DNA of 20,264 nt from Acidobacteriota bacterium (GTDB lineage: Bacteria; Acidobacteriota; Thermoanaerobaculia; Gp7-AA8): assembly GCA_003223695.1 (NCBI GenBank), contig QHVY01000269.1:1-20264 (forward strand), read 5' to 3'. The position numbers and the translations under genes are program-made. This document shows positions 5,968 through 14,045 of the stretch, piece by piece. Numbering within the stretch: position 1 is the first letter of the stretch; each line of letters opens with the position of its first letter. Under the pieces are notes generated by a model. It did no database searches, had not been told where the DNA came from, and was given only the letters and a program-made list of their open reading frames with translations.

Positions 5968-8361
5968 TCATTCGACCTTCGCGCGTCCGCCCGAAACTTC
6001 GGAGGCGACCAATTCTCCCCGGTCATTCTTCAGGCTCGGGTTGTCGACCACGAGATTGCTCTCGCCGGTCATTCCGCCACGCACGCGCAGCGTGGCGATC
6101 TCGCCGCCACTGTTGAAGCTCAGCGGCTTTCCGTCCGAGGAGGCTATCGTTACCACTCCCTGCTCGCGATTGATCGTCACTACCGGCGGCATCTTTGGAT
6201 CCACTTTGAGCGCTGCGCCAAACGCCACATCGCTCACTTCGAGCGAGTGCGGGTCATAACGCAAGGCGAGCTGCGTCGTCGTTAAACCATCCAGATCCAT
6301 GCCGACGACGTTCCACAGTTTCTCCTCGCCTGCCTTGAACGTCTGCCGGCTAGGCTGCGGCGAGATTCGCGGAGCCAAGGCTGGCAGAGACTGCTCAGGG
6401 TTGCCTTCAGCCAACGGCTTCAGCGGTGGATTTTGCGGCTGTGGTGGCGGCTGCGGCTGTGTGAACGGGCTATTGGGCGCGCTGCCGGGCGGCACGATCA
6501 CCGGCGCCATCGGAGCCGCTAATGCTGCTGCCGGTTGCGCGGCGAACTGGCTTGATGCCGTCGGCGCGAACGGATCGATCGCCGACCGCGACTCCACCCG
6601 CGGCGACAAGCCGCGGAACGACAGATTGCTCTGCGTTCCCACCCACATCGGCGCCAGATCGTCCTCAGTGATGTCAGGAATGCGGATGATGTGCGGCGTC
6701 ATCGTCAGAATCAGATCGGTGCGCAGCGTGTGCTTGTGATTCTGCGTGAAGAGCCGGCCTATCACGGGAATGTCGCCGAGGAACGGAGTCTTGTTGTTGC
6801 TCTCCTCGTCGTTTTGCTGAATGAGACCAGCCAGGAAGTTCGTCTCGCCGTCTTTCAAGCGAATCGTCGATTCGATTGTGCGCGTGGCAAACGTCGGCTG
6901 CGGCGCCTGACCGGAGACGATGACTGGCGGGCCCTGATTCGAGACCTCGACCGTCAGCTTGAGGGTGACCTCGCGATTGTGATGCACGCGCGGCTCCATC
7001 GATACTTTGATGCCGACGTCCTGATACTGATAGGAAGTCACCGGCGCGAATGTGCCGGAAGTCGTCGTGCTGACGCTGGTGAATGTCGACACCGGAACCG
7101 GGATGCGGTTTCCGATGTGCAGCGTCGCCTTTTCTCCCTCGGAAATTCTCAGCTCCGGGTTGGCCAGGAGTTTCGTTTCTCCGATCGATTTGAGCGCCGC
7201 GTAGGACGCGTTCGGAATCGAGAAGCTGATCAAGCCGCTGTTCAGCCGGCGCAGATCGGCGAGCGTGCCCTGCGTCAGCGGAACAGTTCCGCCGGCAGTT
7301 CCAGTCGCCGGCGCGAGAGGCTGCAGGATTCCAGGCGAGGTCGCGCCGTAGCCATTGACGACAAAGCCGATGTCGCGCGTTTTGTCGAGGTCGAGTTGCA
7401 GCAGCTCGACATCGACGACCACTTCCGCTTTCGCTTTGTCATTTGCCTCGATGATTTTCTCAGCGATGCGCACCTTGTCCGCGGTGTCGCGGATGGTGAT
7501 CGCATTGAGCGCCTTCAACGGGAACACGTTGCGAGCCTCGATCATCGTTCGCACGACGTTCGTCACCTGCTCGGCATCGCCATTGGAGAGATAGAACGTG
7601 CGGATGACGAGATCCTCGTAATCGCGGCGCGCCTGTGGGTTGTCGGGAACGACGATGATCGTGTGCTCGTCGAGAACTTTGTAAAAATGATTCGCGGCCT
7701 GCATCACGCGCTCGAGCGCTTCCTGTGCGGTGACGTCTTTCAGCTCGATCGAGATGTTGTCATTCTTGACTGCCTGATCGAAGAGCACATTGATGCCGAA
7801 CGCGTTGCCAAGGGCGCGATAAATATCCTTGACCGGTGTTTCTCGCGGGAACGACAGCGAGATCGGCTGATTCGAGGCCGGATTGAGCTGCGGCGGCTGT
7901 GACTTGGTGATGTTGTTTTTTTCGGCGCGTTTTTTCAACGCGTCGATCGAGATGTTCTCGCTCGCCGCTCGCTGCGCGTCCTGAATCATCGAAACTGCTT
8001 TCGCCAGCTCGACCGCAGCGTACTGATTCGTCGGATCGAGCTTCACTGTCACCTCGAGCTCCGTCGCCGCGAGTTGGGCGAGATGGATCTGCTCGTCACC
8101 CCTCGCAGCCTGAGCGGCGACGCGAAGTGTTTTTCCTTTTTCAAAATGAACCCGCGAAGCCTCAAGCTTCGAACGCTGCTGGTTCATTTGATAGCGCATG
8201 TTCTGGGGATCGATCTCCAGCGCTTTCTGGTACTCCAGAACCGCCTGGTCCCAATTCTTCGTTTTCTCGGCGTTGCGACCTCGTTCAAATGCGTTGTAGC
8301 TCGCGCAACTCGCGGTGAGGGCGCACATCAGAGTGATCGCTGCGATCTTCGATCGGTTCAT
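5968..8361 (-). CDS. pilQ: Type IV pilus secretin PilQ-like, with TPR-like N-terminus and cohesin-like C-terminus
   Basis: The ATG at 8361 gives 797 residues and a signal sequence ending ALTASC at Cys19 (probable lipoprotein, lipobox imperfect). TPR-like helices follow (about 22-110, 'NWDQAVLEYQKALEIDPQN'). A secretin/TonB short N-terminal (STN) domain lies at about 165-240 (ISLSFPRETPVKDIYRALG) and an N1-type domain at about 250-312. The secretin core is at about 315-560, with TKLLANPELR, GEKATLHIG, YQYQDVGIKVSMEPRV, and TPFLGDIPVIGRLF near the outer-membrane end. A Pro/Gln-rich linker (about 600-680) leads to a beta-rich domain (about 690-797, 'ALRYDPHSLEVSDVAFG') resembling cohesin-type modules. 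The frame upstream of 8361 is chance extension over the end of the pilP-like gene. It lies 31 nt after that gene in the pilMNOPQ block. Confidence 0.92.
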   Translation of the reverse strand: MNRSKIAAITLMCALTASCASYNAFERGRNAEKTKNWDQAVLEYQKALEIDPQNMRYQMNQQRSKLEASRVHFEKGKTLRVAAQAARGDEQIHLAQLAATELEVTVKLDPTNQYAAVELAKAVSMIQDAQRAASENISIDALKKRAEKNNITKSQPPQLNPASNQPISLSFPRETPVKDIYRALGNAFGINVLFDQAVKNDNISIELKDVTAQEALERVMQAANHFYKVLDEHTIIVVPDNPQARRDYEDLVIRTFYLSNGDAEQVTNVVRTMIEARNVFPLKALNAITIRDTADKVRIAEKIIEANDKAKAEVVVDVELLQLDLDKTRDIGFVVNGYGATSPGILQPLAPATGTAGGTVPLTQGTLADLRRLNSGLISFSIPNASYAALKSIGETKLLANPELRISEGEKATLHIGNRIPVPVSTFTSVSTTTSGTFAPVTSYQYQDVGIKVSMEPRVHHNREVTLKLTVEVSNQGPPVIVSGQAPQPTFATRTIESTIRLKDGETNFLAGLIQQNDEESNNKTPFLGDIPVIGRLFTQNHKHTLRTDLILTMTPHIIRIPDITEDDLAPMWVGTQSNLSFRGLSPRVESRSAIDPFAPTASSQFAAQPAAALAAPMAPVIVPPGSAPNSPFTQPQPPPQPQNPPLKPLAEGNPEQSLPALAPRISPQPSRQTFKAGEEKLWNVVGMDLDGLTTTQLALRYDPHSLEVSDVAFGAALKVDPKMPPVVTINREQGVVTIASSDGKPLSFNSGGEIATLRVRGGMTGESNLVVDNPSLKNDRGELVASEVSGGRAKVE

Positions 8362-8392
8362 TCGTTTTTTTGACGCTCCACTGAGATAAATG

Positions 8393-8959
8393 TCACTGGC
8401 CGAGGGGAATGCGCGTTTTCTGCTCCGCGGGGAAACCGACGTAGCCGATCTCCACGGATTCGATCCCGATCCCGCGCAGGATGAATTTGCCATCGATGGT
8501 TTCGCCCACGCGGACGTTCACGATTTGTCCGTTGCCGGAAAACGTGGCGATCGGACTCGAGGCCGTTCCGAACGTGCCGATGTAGCGATACGTGAACTGC
8601 GGCGGAACCGGAGCCACCGGCTGTGGCGGCGGCTGCGGGACCGGGGGTGGTGGCGGCGGCTGCACCACGACCTTCCGAGGCGGCGGTGGCGGAGGGGGCG
8701 GCGGCTCCTTGTATGTGAAGAGATTGCGCTCACTCCTGTAGCTCCCGCTCTGGCTGTCCAGCCACTCCGTGTGAATCACGCCGACGCCGGGAGCCGGCGC
8801 GGTAACCGTTCGCTGCGCCGGCGTCGTCAGCGTTGGACGCGCCTCGGTAAGCGATTCAGGCAGGCGAGCGCTCTGCGTCGCCGCGAACGCGTAGATCGCG
8901 AACACGCCGACGAGAATCGCTCCAATCACCGCCCAGGTTTTCCAGTTCATCCAATCCAT
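8393..8959 (-). CDS. pilP: PilP-like inner-membrane lipoprotein/GspC-like alignment protein with polyproline linker
   Basis: The ATG at 8959 overlaps the pilO stop (TGATG) and gives 188 residues; a GTG three bases earlier is an alternative. A single membrane helix lies at about 7-27 (WAVIGAILVGVFAIYAFAA), with no lipobox Cys. A linker contains runs of up to nine prolines (about 86-120). The C-terminal beta domain (about 122-188, RYIGTFG...NVRVGETIDGKFILRGIG) matches the PilP/GspC homology region that binds the secretin. Position after pilO and before the secretin supports the assignment. True PilP is usually a lipoprotein; this one is anchored by a helix and so resembles GspC. The symbol is by context. 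Confidence 0.8.
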   Translation of the reverse strand: MDWMNWKTWAVIGAILVGVFAIYAFAATQSARLPESLTEARPTLTTPAQRTVTAPAPGVGVIHTEWLDSQSGSYRSERNLFTYKEPPPPPPPPPRKVVVQPPPPPPVPQPPPQPVAPVPPQFTYRYIGTFGTASSPIATFSGNGQIVNVRVGETIDGKFILRGIGIESVEIGYVGFPAEQKTRIPLGQ

Positions 8960-9555
8960 CACATTTCTTTGTTCACGACCGGCGGAGTGCGCGGCAGCTC
9001 CCGAAACAGTGTCTTCAGTCTCAAATTCAACGTGAGATTTGCGTTCGGCTCGCCGGAGCCGGACAGATAGATCGCGTCGATGATGACAAACTGACCCGAG
9101 AGCTCCAGCAGATTGATGAGACGCCGGATCTGCTGATAGGTCCCCTGCACCGTAAAGGTGATCGTTACGGTCGATGTGCCCACGCCGCCGGTTTTCTGGC
9201 TCTGTGAATCCTGAACCTGAGAAAAGCTCATGCTGTTGGGATCGAGTTGGGTCACTGCGCCCATCCGCTTCAGTTCATTGATCAACGCGGTGAGGCGCTG
9301 CGGCTTTGTCGCCCAGGTGTTGTTGTAGAGGTTTAGCAGGTCCGCCTGCACCTTGTTGTAGCTGGCCAGTTGCTGTTCGGCAGCCGTCCTCTTGTTGCGG
9401 GCGCGCTGGAGTTCGTCCTCAGCCTGCTGCAACCGTGAGTCGAGCGCTTGAAGCCGCGACTCGTACTGAACGCGATAGGTGAAGAAAAAGATCGCATTGG
9501 CGATGAAAAGCACGCCGAGGACAATCAGTAAGATGCGGTGCTCTCGCCAGATCAT
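8959..9555 (-). CDS. pilO: Type IV pilus inner-membrane protein PilO
   Basis: The 198-residue protein starts MIWREHRILLIVLGVLFIAN, with one membrane helix at about 8-27. A coiled coil follows (about 30-70, LQALDSRLQQAEDELQRARN), then a ferredoxin-like periplasmic domain with TVTITFTVQGTYQQIRRLIN. This is the PilO layout. Its ATG overlaps the stop of pilN (ATGA) and its stop overlaps the start of the pilP-like gene, so translation is probably coupled. PilO pairs with PilN in the periplasmic collar between PilM and the secretin. Confidence 0.9.
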   Translation of the reverse strand: MIWREHRILLIVLGVLFIANAIFFFTYRVQYESRLQALDSRLQQAEDELQRARNKRTAAEQQLASYNKVQADLLNLYNNTWATKPQRLTALINELKRMGAVTQLDPNSMSFSQVQDSQSQKTGGVGTSTVTITFTVQGTYQQIRRLINLLELSGQFVIIDAIYLSGSGEPNANLTLNLRLKTLFRELPRTPPVVNKEM

Positions 9556-10127
9556 TCCGTGGCCCTCGCGATCGATGGACGATAATCGACGCCCACGCCG
9601 AACCTGTACGAGCCGTTGCTTTTCTCTTCCGATGTGGGAAAGGCGTTCGCAAATCTTTGATCGCGGTTGAAGCGATCGAGCGTGTGCACCATTCCCTGTC
9701 CGGTTTTTGCAGTGGCCTGCAGCGCCAGATGGACCAAACCGTCTTTTGCAAAAGAAGGAGACACGGACTCGATGCGCACATCGTCCGGGACCACATGCTC
9801 GAGGCGATCGAGCAACTCACTCCACGAGAATGCGCGCTCGGCGAGGCGCGAGTTGACAAACTGCGCCTGCTCGGAGAGCACCTTGACGTTCACGCCGCGA
9901 ATCCGCTGCGTCGCGTCGGCAGCGCGTCGATTTTCGGTTGCGGTCTGCTGCTCCACCTGACTGATTTTGACGCGGGTATTTTGTGTGTCGCGCACGTATC
10001 GATAGCCGGTCTCGATGTTGTTGAGCAGCATGAAGGCGATCAGAAGCGATGCGACGACGACCACCGCATAGAGCGGCCGGTAGTCGCGGTAGGGCCGCGA
10101 CGCGATGTTGAGATGAAGCGGCTTCAC
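9552..10127 (-). CDS. pilN: Type IV pilus inner-membrane protein PilN
   Basis: The chosen GTG at 10127 overlaps the pilM stop (GTGA) and gives 191 residues; a GTG at 10148 would add seven. The N-terminus PLHLNIASRPYRDYRP is the cytoplasmic PilN tail that binds PilM (the family has a conserved 'INLLP'-like stretch). A membrane helix follows (about 24-42, VVVVASLLIAFMLL), then a coiled coil and a PilN-type domain (FSWSELLDRLEHVVPDDVRI, about 108-127). Its stop overlaps the start of pilO. GGGAG lies 10 nt before the GTG, a slightly long spacing. Confidence 0.88.
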   Translation of the reverse strand: MKPLHLNIASRPYRDYRPLYAVVVVASLLIAFMLLNNIETGYRYVRDTQNTRVKISQVEQQTATENRRAADATQRIRGVNVKVLSEQAQFVNSRLAERAFSWSELLDRLEHVVPDDVRIESVSPSFAKDGLVHLALQATAKTGQGMVHTLDRFNRDQRFANAFPTSEEKSNGSYRFGVGVDYRPSIARATE

Positions 10128-11017
10128 GAGGTGAACACTCCCGTGCACGCCGCGAGCTCAGATTCATAAGGGTCAGCGCCGTCCGGCCAGCCATCGCTCA
10201 GATCGGCGAGCGACACCGTGCGAACCGGCGCGTGAAACTGGGCAGCGATCACGGAGCTGAGCTCTCCATTCGCGCTGCCGGAGAGGTAGCACTGCTCCAC
10301 AGAATCGGTCTGCAGAGTGTCGCGCAGATAACTCGCCGAGAGTTTGATCTCCTGCTCGATCGTCCGTTCGCCCTTGAGATTGCGGGAACGGATGAACATC
10401 GGTTGCGAGCCTCGAAATACGGCGGTGGTGAACTCTCCGTCGCGAACGTAGAAGAAGATGCGGTCGCGTGAGGTGTTCGGCTCCCGAGTGGTGATGGCGT
10501 TCCAGATGTTGACGCCGATCGGCTCAATGAGAATGACGTCGATGCCCGCCGTGGCGAAGACTTTCTCGATCGCCGCGAGTGTCTGCTCGATCGCCGACAC
10601 CGCCAGCACTCGCGTGTGCGACGGCGTGCGCGAGAGGACCTCATAGCGAATCCGCAACAGCATCGGGTCGAGCGGCATCGTGCGCTTGAGGCTCCATCGC
10701 ACCATGTCTTCCGCGTCCTTCGCCGACTCCGGCAGCACCGGCAGCTCGAGGATGTTCATCCGAAACCAGGAGTCGGGGAGGAGAACCGAAGCGCTGTCCC
10801 ACCGGCCTGTTTCGACGCGAAGGCGCCGCACGGCATCGGCAAGAGACGATTCGTTCGTCAGTTGCGGCGTGACCACCGCAGGCACGAATGTGTTCGCCCC
10901 GAGGCGGTAACTCTTCGCCTGCACGATGCGCGGACCCTTCTTGCCGCGCGCCAGCCGCGCGTGAAGAAGTGCGTCCTCATCGAGGACGATTACATCGGCA
11001 GGAAAGGATTGCGCCAT
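10124..11017 (-). CDS. pilM: Type IV pilus assembly protein PilM (actin-like ATPase)
   Basis: The ATG at 11017 gives 297 residues starting MAQSFPADVIVLDEDALLHA. The protein is recognisable by VLLPDSWFRMNILELPVLPE (about 86-105), the following VRWSLKRTMPLDP, and VLAVSAIEQTLAAIEKVFATAG...EPIG (about 147-173). This is the PilM fold between two actin-like lobes. PilM binds the PilN tail in the cytoplasm and links the motor to the periplasmic collar. The start is chosen over a TTG at 11041, because the extra codons come from the AT-rich repeat. No ribosome binding site is visible. The assignment rests on position (directly before pilN) as well as sequence, since the nucleotide-site motifs are weak. 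Confidence 0.83.
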   Translation of the reverse strand: MAQSFPADVIVLDEDALLHARLARGKKGPRIVQAKSYRLGANTFVPAVVTPQLTNESSLADAVRRLRVETGRWDSASVLLPDSWFRMNILELPVLPESAKDAEDMVRWSLKRTMPLDPMLLRIRYEVLSRTPSHTRVLAVSAIEQTLAAIEKVFATAGIDVILIEPIGVNIWNAITTREPNTSRDRIFFYVRDGEFTTAVFRGSQPMFIRSRNLKGERTIEQEIKLSASYLRDTLQTDSVEQCYLSGSANGELSSVIAAQFHAPVRTVSLADLSDGWPDGADPYESELAACTGVFTS

Positions 11018-11113
11018 ATAAAAAGAAATTTCAAAGTTCAAATTAAGAATTAGAAATGAAAAATTGTACGATTTTGCAATTTTTCATTTTTCATTTGAAA
11101 TTTGAAATTTCAT
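11018..11113. repeat. AT-rich palindromic repeat, family H (pilB / pilM gap)
   Basis: A strikingly AT-rich block in GC-rich surroundings occupies almost the whole 103-bp gap between pilB and pilM. Its ends are GAAATTTCAAAGTTCAAATT and the near-inverse CATTTGAAATTTGAAATTTC, with GAAAAATTG / CAATTTTTC inside. A long imperfect hairpin is possible. It could carry a promoter or act as a weak terminator for the minus-strand operon, but I cannot assign either. Confidence 0.75.
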
Positions 11114-11120
11114 TCGCCCC

Positions 11121-12677
<1,557 letters not shown>

Positions 12678-12680
12678 TGT

Positions 12681-12745
12681 CGTTGGCCGTTCGCCGTTGG
12701 CCGTTTGCCGTAGTTACGGCCAACAGCCAACGGTCAACGGCGAAC
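12681..12745. repeat. Palindromic repeat, family F (pilC / pilB gap)
   Basis: The left half consists of CGTTGGCCGTTCGCCGTTGG-type units, and the right half (ACGGCCAACAGCCAACGGTC onward) is their imperfect inverse around a short AGTT centre. It fills the whole 69-bp gap between the pilC stop and the pilB ATG, so the pilB leader RNA is entirely repeat and has no Shine-Dalgarno sequence. Confidence 0.8.
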
Positions 12746-12746
12746 C

Positions 12747-13955
12747 TCATTGTTGTCCCACCGAGGTGAGTTGGAAAAGAGGTAGATAAAACGCGTACAG
12801 CAGAGTTGCGATCACCAGGCCCATGAAGACGAGGATGATCGGCTCGATGGCCGCCACCACCCGCGACAATCTGGCCTCGATTTCCTCATCGTAGAACTCG
12901 CTCACATTCGCCAGCATTTCCGTCAGGGCACCGGTCGACTCACCCACCTTGATCATCTCGACAGCAAGGTCGCTGATCACTCCGGTGGACTCCAGCGAGC
13001 GCCACAGGGGCTCCCCCTCGCGGACGTGCTGCACGATGCCGGAAACTTTCGAGGCGACGAGCTGATTGCCGACCGATTGCGAGGCGATTTCGATCGCCGG
13101 CACCATCGGCGTGCCGCCGCTGAGCAGCGTGCCGAGCGACTGCGTGAACTGCATGATCGCCACTCGATGCAGCACGCCGCCGACGAACGGCAGTCGCAAC
13201 TTGAACTGGTCGAAGGCGAGGCGGCCGCTGGTGGCGATCCACTGCCTCAGGAGAATCAGAGCGATCGCCGCGATCACAATCCCGATCACGAGATGGCTGT
13301 TCAACGCAGTGGCCACAGCGATCAGCAGGCGCGTGAATGGCGGCAGCTCCGCATCGAACCCCGCGTAAAACTCCGCAAACCTCGGAATCACCTTCGTTAG
13401 CATGATGAAGACCATGCCCATCGAAAGCGTGATCAGGATCGACGGGTAAATCAACGCGGTGATCACGCGCTTCCGCAGGCCGACGATCATCTTTTGATAC
13501 TTCAAGAAACGCCGTAGTACGCCCTCGAGATCGCCTGAACGCTCGCCTGCGCGAAGGGATGTCGAGTAAATGGGCGGGAAAACGGCGCCATAGGATGCGA
13601 ACGCGTCGGATAGCGCGATCCCCGACTTCAGTTTGTCCCGAACATCCGTGAGCACCCCGCGAAAGCGCACGTCTTTCTGCCGCTCCAGCATGATGTCAAA
13701 CGACTGCAGGATCGGCAGGCCGGCGCGCACGAGCGCTAGCAGCTCCTGGTTGAACGTGAGAAAGCGCTCGGTGGAAACGACTTTGCGCGAGCGGGGGAGC
13801 AGGTCGCGCAGCGCGATCCGTCCGCGTTTGGACGCGAATACATGCAGCCCCTGCTTCCGCAGCTCATCCTCGGCTGCGTTGACGGTGATAGCCTGGACGT
13901 GCCTCTCCACGACCTGGCCGTCGGGGGTACCGACCCTGAAAATAAACTCCGGCAT
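12747..13955 (-). CDS. pilC: Type IV pilus inner-membrane platform protein PilC
   Basis: The 402-residue protein starts MPEFIFRVGTPDGQVVERHV and has the two tandem GspF-type domains of the family. The first is at about 65-190 (LTFNQELLALVRAGLPILQSFDIM...YSTSLRAGERSGDLE), followed by membrane helices around 167-190 and 222-244. The second is at about 270-375 (IMQFTQSLGTLLSGGTPMVPAIEIA...MIKVGESTGALTEML), with a final helix at about 370-392 (IEPIILVFMGLVIATLLYAF). Length and both signature motifs are normal. PilC forms the rotor-like platform acted on by PilB and PilT. It is first in the minus-strand operon and divergent from the HEAT-PilT gene across 90 bp. Confidence 0.94.
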   Translation of the reverse strand: MPEFIFRVGTPDGQVVERHVQAITVNAAEDELRKQGLHVFASKRGRIALRDLLPRSRKVVSTERFLTFNQELLALVRAGLPILQSFDIMLERQKDVRFRGVLTDVRDKLKSGIALSDAFASYGAVFPPIYSTSLRAGERSGDLEGVLRRFLKYQKMIVGLRKRVITALIYPSILITLSMGMVFIMLTKVIPRFAEFYAGFDAELPPFTRLLIAVATALNSHLVIGIVIAAIALILLRQWIATSGRLAFDQFKLRLPFVGGVLHRVAIMQFTQSLGTLLSGGTPMVPAIEIASQSVGNQLVASKVSGIVQHVREGEPLWRSLESTGVISDLAVEMIKVGESTGALTEMLANVSEFYDEEIEARLSRVVAAIEPIILVFMGLVIATLLYAFYLPLFQLTSVGQQ

Positions 13956-14002
13956 TGACGTTTCCGCGCTCGCTCTGTGAGACGGGCGATGAGACGTAAA
14001 CG

Positions 14003-14031
14003 TTTCAATCTTTTGAATGTTCCCGCATAAT
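14003..14031 (+). promoter_or_regulatory. Weak sigma70-like promoter candidate for the HEAT-PilT gene
   Basis: CATAAT at 14026-14031 fits a -10 box at five of six positions. A poor -35 match, TTTCAA at 14003-14008, lies 17 nt upstream. It is in the 90-bp divergent region between pilC and the HEAT-pilT gene, which must hold promoters for both directions and is the only gap of that size in the pilus locus without a palindromic repeat. I found no sigma54-type element and no clear promoter toward pilC. Confidence 0.3.
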
Positions 14032-14045
14032 GGGCGCCTCGTTCC

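Noticed and set aside
5231..6259. 342-codon plus-strand open frame
   Set aside because: It runs through repeats C and D and antisense of a pseudopilin and the secretin end. Its composition is low-complexity and no motif is present.
6691..7902. 403-codon plus-strand open frame
   Set aside because: It is the antisense shadow of the secretin gene, is Arg/Asp-rich with no recognisable domain, and the opposite strand has clear secretin motifs.
11018..11041. Upstream TTG start for pilM
   Set aside because: The added residues come from the AT-rich repeat and there is no ribosome binding site; the ATG at 11017 fits better.
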